Source of the DNA: Nymphaea colorata
Taxonomy: Eukaryota > Streptophyta > Magnoliopsida > Nymphaeales > Nymphaeaceae
Assembly (NCBI RefSeq): GCF_008831285.2
Contig: NW_022205068.1
Span: 35,763 to 99,762, forward strand
DNA length: 64,000 bases
Reading direction: 5' to 3'
Shown: positions 25,054 to 40,303 of the stretch, piece after piece
How positions within the stretch are numbered: the first letter of the stretch is position 1
Layout: each line of letters begins with the position of its first letter
Program-made: the position numbers and the translations under genes
Notes under the pieces: model-generated
Seen by the model: the letters and a program-made list of their open reading frames with translations, nothing else
Told to the model about the DNA's origin: nothing
The model's database searches: none

Positions 25054-27984
25054 GCTTAAATCTATTCGTATTGATACGAACTTGTGATTTCAATCCTTAA
25101 ATCAATCAATATAAATAAAACAAGTCCAACTCATGTTATTAACAAAAAGGAGCAATCAATTGCTTAAATTTCATTATATTCATACAAACGTTTCGTTTCA
25201 ATACTTTTAACCGTTCAATATAAATGTAACAACAACTTAAAGTCATTGGATTAACGATAATAAGCAAATGAATGGCATAACCCCATTCATTTATATGAAC
25301 TTGTGATTTCAATCCTTAAATCGTTCTATGTAGACATAACAACAAGTTAAACGCATTCGATTGCCTACAATAATATGTATATGTATAAAACACGTAATAT
25401 ATGTATACGAGTGATAAGTATACGATAATACATATAACTAATTAAACGCGTTCAATTAACTTACATGATCAAATGAATAACATTTATTTCATGCATATTC
25501 ATTTGAACTTGTGATTTTGAAACCCTTAAATCATCCAATATAAGCGTAACATGTTCAACACATTGGATTAACTATAGTGAAGCAAATGAATGATTAAAGT
25601 CTCATCTGTATTCATACAAACTTGTGATTTCAGTACATTAAATCAATCATTATAAATTAACAACATGTTGAACACATTGATTAACTATAGGGATCGAATG
25701 AAAGGCTTAAATCCTATTCGTATTGATACGAACTTGTGATTTCAATCCCTTAAATCAATCAATATAAATAAAACAAGTCCAACTCATGTTATTAACAAAA
25801 AGGAGCAATCAATTGCTTAAATTTCATTCATATTCATACAAACGTTTCGTTTCAATACTTTTAACCGTTCAATATAAATGTAACAACAACTTAAAGTCAT
25901 TGGATTAACGATAATAAGCAAATGAATGGCATAACCCCATTCATTTATATGAACTTGTGATTTCAATCCTTAAATCGTTCTATGTAGACATAACAACAAG
26001 TTAAACGCATTCGATTGCCTACAATAATATGTATATGTATAAAACCGTAATATATGTATACGAGTGATAAGTATACGATAATACATATAACTAATTAAAC
26101 GCGTTCAATTAACTTACATGATCAAATGAATAACATTTATTTCATGCATATTCATTTGAACTTGTGATTTTGAAACCCTTAAATCATCCAATATAAGCGT
26201 AACATGTTCAACACATTGGATTAACTATAGTGAAGCAAATGAATGATAAAGTCTCATCTGTATTCATACAAACTTGTGATTTCAGTACATTAAATCAATC
26301 ATTATAAATTAACAACATGTTGAACACATTGATTAACTATAGGGGATCGAATGAAAGGCTTAAATCCTATTCGTATTGATACGAACTTGTGATTTCAATC
26401 CCTTAAATCAATCAATATAAATAAAACAAGTCCAACTCATGTTATTAACAAAAAGGAGCAATCAATTGCTTAAATTTCATTCATATTCATACAAACGTTT
26501 CGTTTCAATACTTTTAACCGTTCAATATAAATGTAACAACAACTTAAAGTCATTGGATTAACGATAATAAGCAAATGAATGGCATAACCCCATTCATTTA
26601 TATGAACTTGTGATTTCAATCCTTAAATCGTTCTATGTAGACATAACAACAAGTTAAACGCATTCGATTGCCTACAATAATATGTATATGTATAAAACCG
26701 TAATATATGTATACGAGTGATAAGTATACGATAATACATATAACTAATTAAACGCGTTCAATTAACTTACATGATCAAATGAATAACATTTATTTCATGC
26801 ATATTCATTTGAACTTGTGATTTTGAAACCCTTAAATCATCCAATATAAGCGTAACATGTTCAACACATTGGATTAACTATAGTGAAGCAAATGAATGAT
26901 TAAAGTCTCATCTGTATTCATACAAACTTGTGATTTCAGTACATTAAATCAATCATTATAAATTAACAACATGTTGAACACATTGGATTAACTATAGGGG
27001 ATCGAATGAAAGGCTTAAATCCTATTCGTATTGATACGAACTTGTGATTTCAATCCCTTAAATCAATCAATATAAATAAAACAAGTCCAACTCATGTTAT
27101 TAACAATAAAGGAGCCAATCAATTGCTTAAATTTCATTCATATTCATACAAACGTTTCGTTTCAATACTTTTAACCGTTCAATATAAATGTAACAACAAC
27201 TTAAAGTCATTGGATTAACGATAATAAGCAAATGAATGGCATAACCCCATTCATTTATATGAACTTGTGATTTCAATCCTTAAATCGTTCTATGTAGACA
27301 TAACAACAAGTTAAACGCATTCGATTGCCTACAATAATATGTATATGTATAAAACACGTAATATATGTATACGAGTGATAAGTATACGATAATACATATA
27401 ACTAATTAAACGCGTTCAATTAACTTACATGATCAAATGAATAACATTTATTTCATGCATATTCATTTGAACTTGTGATTTTGAAACCCTTAAATCATCC
27501 AATATAAGCGTAACATGTTCAACACATTGGATTAACTATAGTGAAGCAAATGAATGATTAAAGTCTCATCTGTATTCATACAAACTTGTGATTTCAGTAC
27601 ATTAAATCAATCATTATAAATTAACAACATGTTGAACACATTGGATTAACTATAGGGATCGAATGAAAGGCTTAAATCCTATTCGTATTGATACGAACTT
27701 GTGATTTCAATCCCTTAAATCAATCAATATAAATAAAACAAGTCCAACTCATGTTATTAACAAAAGGAGCAATCAATTGCTTAAATTTCATTCATATTCA
27801 TACAAACGTTTCGTTTCAATACTTTAACCGTTCAATATAAATGTAACAACAACTTAAAGTCATTGGATTAACGATAATAAGCAAATGAATGGCATAACCC
27901 CATTCATTTATATGAACTTGTGATTTCAATCCTTAAATCGTTCTATGTAGACATAACAACAAGTTAAACGCATTCGATTGCCTA

Positions 27985-28090
27985 CAATATGTATATAAAG
28001 TAATATATACGATGATAATACATATAATAATAAACGTCAATTAACATGATAAATAATACATATTCATGATATTGAACTATCCAATGTAAC
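27985..28090 (+). repeat. Eroded M1-M3 segment in block C
   Basis: The M1/M2 AT-rich segment, the rest of M2 and the start of M3 are reduced by many small losses, shortening the unit 27878-28457 to 580 bp. Order and orientation are kept (CATATAATAATAAACG, then CCAATGTAACATG). Normal sequence resumes at the M3 core near 28,090. Confidence 0.7.
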
Positions 28091-31000
28091 ATGTTCAACA
28101 CATTGGATTAACTATAGTGAAGCAAATGAATGATTAAAGTCTCATCTGTATTCATACAAACTTGTGATTTCAGTACATTAAATCAATCATTATAAATTAA
28201 CAACATGTTGAACACATTGATTAACTATAGGGGATCGAATGAAAGGCTTAAATCCTATTCGTATTGATACGAACTTGTGATTTCAATCCCTTAAATCAAT
28301 CAATATAAATAAAACAAGTCCAACTCATGTTATTAACAATAAAGGAGCAATCAATTGCTTAAATTTCATTCATATTCATACAAACGTTTCGTTTCAATAC
28401 TTTTAACCGTTCAATATAAATGTAACAACAACTTAAAGTCATTGGATTAACGATAACTAAGCAAATGAATGGCATAACCCCCATTCATTTATATGAACTT
28501 GTGATTTCAATCCTTAAATCGTTCTATGTAGACATAACAACAAGTTAAACGCATTCGATTGCCTACAATAATATGTATATGTATAACCGTAATATATGTA
28601 TACGAGTGATAAGTATACGATAATACATATAACTAATTAAACGCGTTCAATTAACTTACATGATCAAATGAATAACATTTATTTCATGCATATTCATTTG
28701 AACTTGTGATTTTGAAACCCTTAAATCATCCAATATAAGCGTAACATGTTCAACACATTGGATTAACTATAGTGAAGCAAATGAACTGATTAAAGTCTCA
28801 TCTGTATTCATACAAACTTGTGATTTCAGTACATTAAATCAATCATTATAAATTAACAACATGTTGAACACATTGGATTAACTATAGGGGATCGAATGAA
28901 AGGCTTAAATCCTATTCGTATTGATACGAACTTGTGATTTCAATCCCTTAAATCAATCAATATAAATAAAACAAGTCCAACTCATGTTATTAACAATAAA
29001 GGAGCCAATCAATTGCTTAAATTTCATTCATATTCATACAAACGTTTCGTTTCAATACTTTTAACCGTTCAATATAAATGTAACAACAACTTAAAGTCAT
29101 TGGATTAACGATAATAAGCAAATGAATGGCATAACCCCCATTCATTTATATGAACTTGTGATTTCAATCCTTAAATCGTTCTATGTAGACATAACAACAA
29201 GTTAAACGCATTCGATTGCCTACAATAATATGTATATGTATAAAACCGTAATATATGTATACGAGTGATAAGTATACGATAATACATATAATAATTAAAC
29301 GCGTTCAATTAACTTACATGATCAAATGAATAACATTTATTTCATGCATATTCATTTGAACTTGTGATTTTGAAACCCTTAAATCATCCAATATAAGCGT
29401 AACATGTTCAACACATTGGATTAACTATAGTGAAGCAAATGAATGATTAAAGTCTCATCTGTATTCATACAAACTTGTGATTTCAGTACATTAAATCAAT
29501 CATTATAAATTAACAACATGTTGAACACATTGATTAACTATAGGGGATCGAATGAAAGGCTTAAATCCTATTCGTATTGATACGAACTTGTGATTTCAAT
29601 CCCTTAAATCAATCAATATAAATAAAACAAGTCCAACTCATGTTATTAACAATAAAGGAGCCAATCAATTGCTTAAATTTCATTCATATTCATACAAACG
29701 TTTCGTTTCAATACTTTTAACCGTTCAATATAAATGTAACAACAACTTAAAGTCATTGGATTAACGATAATAAGCAAATGAATGGCATAACCCCATTCAT
29801 TTATATGAACTTGTGATTTCAAATCCTTAAATCGTTCTATGTAGACATAACAACAAGTTAAACGCATTCGATTGCCTACAATAATATGTATATGTATAAA
29901 ACACGTAATATATGTATACGAGTGATAAGTATACGATAATACATATAACTAATTAAACGCGTTCAATTAACTTACATGATCAAATGAATAACATTTATTT
30001 CATGCATATTCATTTGAACTTGTGATTTTGAAACCCTTAAATCATCCAATATAAGCGTAACATGTTCAACACATTGGATTAACTATAGTGAAGCAAATGA
30101 ACTGATTAAAGTCTCATCTGTATTCATACAAACTTGTGATTTCAGTACATTAAATCAATCATTATAAATTAACAACATGTTGAACACATTGGATTAACTA
30201 TAGGGGATCGAATGAAAGGCTTAAATCCTATTCGTATTGATACGAACTTGTGATTTCAATCCCTTAAATCAATCAATATAAATAAAACAAGTCCAACTCA
30301 TGTTATTAACAATAAAGGAGCCAATCAATTGCTTAAATTTCATTCATATTCATACAAACGTTTCGTTTCAATACTTTTAACCGTTCAATATAAATGTAAC
30401 AACAACTTAAAGTCATTGGATTAACGATAATAAGCAAATGAATGGCATAACCCCATTCATTTATATGAACTTGTGATTTCAATCCTTAAATCGTTCTATG
30501 TAGACATAACAACAAGTTAAACGCATTCGATTGCCTACAATAATATGTATATGTATAAACCGTAATATGTATACGAGTGATAAGTATACGATAATACATA
30601 TAACTAATTAAACGCGTTCAATTAACTTACATGATCAAATGAATAACATTTATTTCATGCATATTCATTTGAACTTGTGATTTGAAACCCTTAAATCATC
30701 CAATATAAGCGTAACATGTTCAACACATTGGATTAACTATAGTGAAGCAAATGAATGATAAAGTCTCATTGTATTCATACAAACTTGTGATTTCAGTACA
30801 TTAAATCAATCATATAAATTAACAACATGTTGAACACATTGATTAACTATAGGGATCGAATGAAAGGCTTAAATCCTATTCGTATTGATACGAACTTGTG
30901 ATTTCAATCCTTAAATCAATCAATATAAATAAAACAAGTCAACTCATGTTATTAACAAAAAGGAGCAATCAATTGCTTAAATTTCATTCATATTCATACA

Positions 31001-34000
31001 AACGTTTCGTTTCAATACTTTAACCGTTCAATATAAATGTAACAACAACTTAAAGTCATTGGATTAACGATAATAAGCAAATGAATGGCATAACCCCATT
31101 CATTTATATGAACTTGTGATTTCAAATCCTTAAATCGTTCTATGTAGACATAACAACAAGTTAAACGCATTCGATTGCCTACAATAATATGTATATGTAT
31201 AAACCGTAATATATGTATACGAGTGATAAGTATACGATAATACATATAACTAATTAAACGCGTTCAATTAACTTACATGATCAAATGAATAACATTTATT
31301 TCATGCATATTCATTTGAACTTGTGATTTTGAAACCCTTAAATCATCCAATATAAGCGTAACATGTTCAACACATTGGATTAACTATAGTGAAGCAAATG
31401 AACTGATTAAAGTCTCATCTGTATTCATACAAACTTGTGATTTCAGTACATTAAATCAATCATTATAAATTAACAACATGTTGAACACATTGGATTAACT
31501 ATAGGGGATCGAATGAAAGGCTTAAATCCTATTCGTATTGATACGAACTTGTGATTTCAATCCCTTAAATCAATCAATATAAATAAAACAAGTCCAACTC
31601 ATGTTATTAACAAAAAGGAGCCAATCAATTGCTTAAATTTCATTCATATTCATACAAACGTTTCGTTTCAATACTTTTAACCGTTCAATATAAATGTAAC
31701 AACAACTTAAAGTCATTGGATTAACGATAATAAGCAAATGAATGGCATAACCCCATTCATTTATATGAACTTGTGATTTCAATCCTTAAATCGTTCTATG
31801 TAGACATAACAACAAGTTAAACGCATTCGATTGCCTACAATAATATGTATATGTATAAAACCGTAATATATGTATACGAGTGATAAGTATACGATAATAC
31901 ATATAACTAATTAAACGCGTTCAATTAACTTTACATGATCAAATGAATAACATTTATTTCATGCATATTCATTTGAACTTGTGATTTTGAAACCCTTAAA
32001 TCATCCAATATAAGCGTAACATGTTCAACACATTGGATTAACTATAGTGAAGCAAATGAATGATTAAAGTCTCATCTGTATTCATACAAACTTGTGATTT
32101 CAGTACATTAAATCAATCATTATAAATTAACAACATGTTGAACACATTGATTAACTATAGGGGATCGAATGAAAGGCTTAAATCCTATTCGTATTGATAC
32201 GAACTTGTGATTTCAATCCCTTAAATCAATCAATATAAATAAAACAAGTCCAACTCATGTTATTAACAATAAAGGAGCCAATCAATTGCTTAAATTTCAT
32301 TCATATTCATACAAACGTTTCGTTTCAATACTTTTAACCGTTCAATATAAATGTAACAACAACTTAAAGTCATTGGATTAACGATAACTAAGCAAATGAA
32401 TGGCATAACCCCATTCATTTATATGAACTTGTGATTTCAAATCCTTAAATCGTTCTATGTAGACATAACAACAAGTTAAACGCATTCGATTGCCTACAAT
32501 AATATGTATATGTATAAAACACGTAATATATGTATACGAGTGATAAGTATACGATAATACATATAACTAATTAAACGCGTTCAATTAACTTACATGATCA
32601 AATGAATAACATTTATTTCATGCATATTCATTTGAACTTGTGATTTTGAAACCCTTAAATCATCCAATATAAGCGTAACATGTTCAACACATTGGATTAA
32701 CTATAGTGAAGCAAATGAACTGATTAAAGTCTCATCTGTATTCATACAAACTTGTGATTTCAGTACATTAAATCAATCATTATAAATTAACAACATGTTG
32801 AACACATTGGATTAACTATAGGGGATCGAATGAAAGGCTTAAATCCTATTCGTATTGATACGAACTTGTGATTTCAATCCCTTAAATCAATCAATATAAA
32901 TAAAACAAGTCCAACTCATGTTATTAACAATAAAGGAGCCAATCAATTGCTTAAATTTCATTCATATTCATACAAACGTTTCGTTTCAATACTTTTAACC
33001 GTTCAATATAAATGTAACAACAACTTAAAGTCATTGGATTAACGATAATAAGCAAATGAATGGCATAACCCCCATTCATTTATATGAACTTGTGATTTCA
33101 AATCCTTAAATCGTTCTATGTAGACATAACAACAAGTTAAACGCATTCGATTGCCTACAATAATATGTATATGTATAAAACACGTAATATATGTATACGA
33201 GTGATAAGTATACGATAATACATATAACTAATTAAACGCGTTCAATTAACTTACATGATCAAATGAATAACATTTATTTCATGCATATTCATTTGAACTT
33301 GTGATTTTGAAACCCTTAAATCATCCAATATAAGCGTAACATGTTCAACACATTGGATTAACTATAGTGAAGCAAATGAATGATTAAAGTCTCATCTGTA
33401 TTCATACAAACTTGTGATTTCAGTACATTAAATCAATCATTATAAATTAACAACATGTTGAACACATTGATTAACTATAGGGGATCGAATGAAAGGCTTA
33501 AATCCTATTCGTATTGATACGAACTTGTGATTTCAATCCCTTAAATCAATCAATATAAATAAAACAAGTCCAACTCATGTTATTAACAATAAAGGAGCCA
33601 ATCAATTGCTTAAATTTCATTCATATTCATACAAACGTTTCGTTTCAATACTTTTAACCGTTCAATATAAATGTAACAACAACTTAAAGTCATTGGATTA
33701 ACGATAACTAAGCAAATGAATGGCATAACCCCCATTCATTTATATGAACTTGTGATTTCAATCCTTAAATCGTTCTATGTAGACATAACAACAAGTTAAA
33801 CGCATTCGATTGCCTACAATAATATGTATATGTATAAAACCGTAATATATGTATACGAGTGATAAGTATACGATAATACATATAACTAATTAAACGCGTT
33901 CAATTAACTTACATGATCAAATGAATAACATTTATTTCATGCATATTCATTTGAACTTGTGATTTTGAAACCCTTAAATCATCCAATATAAGCGTAACAT

Positions 34001-37000
34001 GTTCAACACATTGGATTAACTATAGTGAAGCAAATGAATGATTAAAGTCTCATCTGTATTCATACAAACTTGTGATTTCAGTACATTAAATCAATCATTA
34101 TAAATTAACAACATGTTGAACACATTGGATTAACTATAGGGGATCGAATGAAAGGCTTAAATCCTATTCGTATTGATACGAACTTGTGATTTCAATCCCT
34201 TAAATCAATCAATATAAATAAAACAAGTCCAACTCATGTTATTAACAATAAAGGAGCCAATCAATTGCTTAAATTTCATTCATATTCATACAAACGTTTC
34301 GTTTCAATACTTTTAACCGTTCAATATAAATGTAACAACAACTTAAAGTCATTGGATTAACGATAACTAAGCAAATGAATGGCATAACCCCATTCATTTA
34401 TATGAACTTGTGATTTCAAATCCTTAAATCGTTCTATGTAGACATAACAACAAGTTAAACGCATTCGATTGCCTACAATAATATGTATATGTATAAAACC
34501 GTAATATATGTATACGAGTGATAAGTATACGATAATACATATAACTAATTAAACGCGTTCAATTAACTTACATGATCAAATGAATAACATTTATTTCATG
34601 CATATTCATTTGAACTTGTGATTTTGAAACCCTTAAATCATCCAATATAAGCGTAACATGTTCAACACATTGGATTAACTATAGTGAAGCAAATGAATGA
34701 TAAAGTCTCATCTGTATTCATACAAACTTGTGATTTCAGTACATTAAATCAATCATTATAAATTAACAACATGTTGAACACATTGGATTAACTATAGGGG
34801 ATCGAATGAAAGGCTTAAATCCTATTCGTATTGATACGAACTTGTGATTTCAATCCCTTAAATCAATCAATATAAATAAAACAAGTCCAACTCATGTTAT
34901 TAACAATAAAGGAGCCAATCAATTGCTTAAATTTCATTCATATTCATACAAACGTTTCGTTTCAATACTTTTAACCGTTCAATATAAATGTAACAACAAC
35001 TTAAAGTCATTGGATTAACGATAATAAGCAAATGAATGGCATAACCCCCATTCATTTATATGAACTTGTGATTTCAAATCCTTAAATCGTTCTATGTAGA
35101 CATAACAACAAGTTAAACGCATTCGATTGCCTACAATAATATGTATATGTATAAAACACGTAATATATGTATACGAGTGATAAGTATACGATAATACATA
35201 TAACTAATTAAACGCGTTCAATTAACTTTACATGATCAAATGAATAACATTTATTTCATGCATATTCATTTGAACTTGTGATTTTGAAACCCTTAAATCA
35301 TCCAATATAAGCGTAACATGTTCAACACATTGGATTAACTATAGTGAAGCAAATGAATGATTAAAGTCTCATCTGTATTCATACAAACTTGTGATTTCAG
35401 TACATTAAATCAATCATTATAAATTAACAACATGTTGAACACATTGATTAACTATAGGGGATCGAATGAAAGGCTTAAATCCTATTCGTATTGATACGAA
35501 CTTGTGATTTCAATCCCTTAAATCAATCAATATAAATAAAACAAGTCCAACTCATGTTATTAACAATAAAGGAGCCAATCAATTGCTTAAATTTCATTCA
35601 TATTCATACAAACGTTTCGTTTCAATACTTTTAACCGTTCAATATAAATGTAACAACAACTTAAAGTCATTGGATTAACGATAACTAAGCAAATGAATGG
35701 CATAACCCCCATTCATTTATATGAACTTGTGATTTCAATCCTTAAATCGTTCTATGTAGACATAACAACAAGTTAAACGCATTCGATTGCCTACAATAAT
35801 ATGTATATGTATAAAACCGTAATATATGTATACGAGTGATAAGTATACGATAATACATATAACTAATTAAACGCGTTCAATTAACTTACATGATCAAATG
35901 AATAACATTTATTTCATGCATATTCATTTGAACTTGTGATTTTGAAACCCTTAAATCATCCAATATAAGCGTAACATGTTCAACACATTGGATTAACTAT
36001 AGTGAAGCAAATGAATGATTAAAGTCTCATCTGTATTCATACAAACTTGTGATTTCAGTACATTAAATCAATCATTATAAATTAACAACATGTTGAACAC
36101 ATTGGATTAACTATAGGGGATCGAATGAAAGGCTTAAATCCTATTCGTATTGATACGAACTTGTGATTTCAATCCCTTAAATCAATCAATATAAATAAAA
36201 CAAGTCCAACTCATGTTATTAACAATAAAGGAGCCAATCAATTGCTTAAATTTCATTCATATTCATACAAACGTTTCGTTTCAATACTTTTAACCGTTCA
36301 ATATAAATGTAACAACAACTTAAAGTCATTGGATTAACGATAATAAGCAAATGAATGGCATAACCCCCATTCATTTATATGAACTTGTGATTTCAATCCT
36401 TAAATCGTTCTATGTAGACATAACAACAAGTTAAACGCATTCGATTGCCTACAATAATATGTATATGTATAAAACCGTAATATATGTATACGAGTGATAA
36501 GTATACGATAATACATATAACTAATTAAACGCGTTCAATTAACTTACATGATCAAATGAATAACATTTATTTCATGCATATTCATTTGAACTTGTGATTT
36601 TGAAACCCTTAAATCATCCAATATAAGCGTAACATGTTCAACACATTGGATTAACTATAGTGAAGCAAATGAACTGATTAAAGTCTCATCTGTATTCATA
36701 CAAACTTGTGATTTCAGTACATTAAATCAATCATTATAAATTAACAACATGTTGAACACATTGGATTAACTATAGGGGATCGAATGAAAGGCTTAAATCC
36801 TATTCGTATTGATACGAACTTGTGATTTCAATCCCTTAAATCAATCAATATAAATAAAACAAGTCCAACTCATGTTATTAACAATAAAGGAGCCAATCAA
36901 TTGCTTAAATTTCATTCATATTCATACAAACGTTTCGTTTCAATACTTTTAACCGTTCAATATAAATGTAACAACAACTTAAAGTCATTGGATTAACGAT

Positions 37001-40000
37001 AACTAAGCAAATGAATGGCATAACCCCCATTCATTTATATGAACTTGTGATTTCAATCCTTAAATCGTTCTATGTAGACATAACAACAAGTTAAACGCAT
37101 TCGATTGCCTACAATAATATGTATATGTATAAAACACGTAATATATGTATACGAGTGATAAGTATACGATAATACATATAACTAATTAAACGCGTTCAAT
37201 TAACTTTACATGATCAAATGAATAACATTTATTTCATGCATATTCATTTGAACTTGTGATTTTGAAACCCTTAAATCATCCAATATAAGCGTAACATGTT
37301 CAACACATTGGATTAACTATAGTGAAGCAAATGAATGATTAAAGTCTCATCTGTATTCATACAAACTTGTGATTTCAGTACATTAAATCAATCATTATAA
37401 ATTAACAACATGTTGAACACATTGGATTAACTATAGGGGATCGAATGAAAGGCTTAAATCCTATTCGTATTGATACGAACTTGTGATTTCAATCCCTTAA
37501 ATCAATCAATATAAATAAAACAAGTCCAACTCATGTTATTAACAATAAAGGAGCCAATCAATTGCTTAAATTTCATTCATATTCATACAAACGTTTCGTT
37601 TCAATACTTTTAACCGTTCAATATAAATGTAACAACAACTTAAAGTCATTGGATTAACGATAACTAAGCAAATGAATGGCATAACCCCCATTCATTTATA
37701 TGAACTTGTGATTTCAATCCTTAAATCGTTCTATGTAGACATAACAACAAGTTAAACGCATTCGATTGCCTACAATAATATGTATATGTATAAAACACGT
37801 AATATATGTATACGAGTGATAAGTATACGATAATACATATAACTAATTAAACGCGTTCAATTAACTTACATGATCAAATGAATAACATTTATTTCATGCA
37901 TATTCATTTGAACTTGTGATTTTGAAACCCTTAAATCATCCAATATAAGCGTAACATGTTCAACACATTGGATTAACTATAGTGAAGCAAATGAATGATT
38001 AAAGTCTCATCTGTATTCATACAAACTTGTGATTTCAGTACATTAAATCAATCATTATAAATTAACAACATGTTGAACACATTGGATTAACTATAGGGGA
38101 TCGAATGAAAGGCTTAAATCCTATTCGTATTGATACGAACTTGTGATTTCAATCCCTTAAATCAATCAATATAAATAAAACAAGTCCAACTCATGTTATT
38201 AACAATAAAGGAGCCAATCAATTGCTTAAATTTCATTCATATTCATACAAACGTTTCGTTTCAATACTTTTAACCGTTCAATATAAATGTAACAACAACT
38301 TAAAGTCATTGGATTAACGATAACTAAGCAAATGAATGGCATAACCCCATTCATTTATATGAACTTGTGATTTCAATCCTTAAATCGTTCTATGTAGACA
38401 TAACAACAAGTTAAACGCATTCGATTGCCTACAATAATATGTATATGTATAAAACACGTAATATATGTATACGAGTGATAAGTATACGATAATACATATA
38501 ACTAATTAAACGCGTTCAATTAACTTACATGATCAAATGAATAACATTTATTTCATGCATATTCATTTGAACTTGTGATTTTGAAACCCTTAAATCATCC
38601 AATATAAGCGTAACATGTTCAACACATTGGATTAACTATAGTGAAGCAAATGAATGATTAAAGTCTCATCTGTATTCATACAAACTTGTGATTTCAGTAC
38701 ATTAAATCAATCATTATAAATTAACAACATGTTGAACACATTGGATTAACTATAGGGGATCGAATGAAAGGCTTAAATCCTATTCGTATTGATACGAACT
38801 TGTGATTTCAATCCCTTAAATCAATCAATATAAATAAAACAAGTCCAACTCATGTTATTAACAATAAAGGAGCCAATCAATTGCTTAAATTTCATTCATA
38901 TTCATACAAACGTTTCGTTTCAATACTTTTAACCGTTCAATATAAATGTAACAACAACTTAAAGTCATTGGATTAACGATAATAAGCAAATGAATGGCAT
39001 AACCCCCATTCATTTATATGAACTTGTGATTTCAAATCCTTAAATCGTTCTATGTAGACATAACAACAAGTTAAACGCATTCGATTGCCTACAATAATAT
39101 GTATATGTATAAAACCGTAATATATGTATACGAGTGATAAGTATACGATAATACATATAACTAATTAAACGCGTTCAATTAACTTACATGATCAAATGAA
39201 TAACATTTATTTCATGCATATTCATTTGAACTTGTGATTTTGAAACCCTTAAATCATCCAATATAAGCGTAACATGTTCAACACATTGGATTAACTATAG
39301 TGAAGCAAATGAATGATTAAAGTCTCATCTGTATTCATACAAACTTGTGATTTCAGTACATTAAATCAATCATTATAAATTAACAACATGTTGAACACAT
39401 TGGATTAACTATAGGGGATCGAATGAAAGGCTTAAATCCTATTCGTATTGATACGAACTTGTGATTTCAATCCCTTAAATCAATCAATATAAATAAAACA
39501 AGTCCAACTCATGTTATTAACAATAAAGGAGCCAATCAATTGCTTAAATTTCATTCATATTCATACAAACGTTTCGTTTCAATACTTTTAACCGTTCAAT
39601 ATAAATGTAACAACAACTTAAAGTCATTGGATTAACGATAATAAGCAAATGAATGGCATAACCCCCATTCATTTATATGAACTTGTGATTTCAATCCTTA
39701 AATCGTTCTATGTAGACATAACAACAAGTTAAACGCATTCGATTGCCTACAATAATATGTATATGTATAAAACACGTAATATATGTATACGAGTGATAAG
39801 TATACGATAATACATATAACTAATTAAACGCGTTCAATTAACTTTACATGATCAAATGAATAACATTTATTTCATGCATATTCATTTGAACTTGTGATTT
39901 TGAAACCCTTAAATCATCCAATATAAGCGTAACATGTTCAACACATTGGATTAACTATAGTGAAGCAAATGAACTGATTAAAGTCTCATCTGTATTCATA

Positions 40001-40303
40001 CAAACTTGTGATTTCAGTACATTAAATCAATCATTATAAATTAACAACATGTTGAACACATTGGATTAACTATAGGGGATCGAATGAAAGGCTTAAATCC
40101 TATTCGTATTGATACGAACTTGTGATTTCAATCCCTTAAATCAATCAATATAAATAAAACAAGTCCAACTCATGTTATTAACAATAAAGGAGCCAATCAA
40201 TTGCTTAAATTTCATTCATATTCATACAAACGTTTCGTTTCAATACTTTTAACCGTTCAATATAAATGTAACAACAACTTAAAGTCATTGGATTAACGAT
40301 AAG

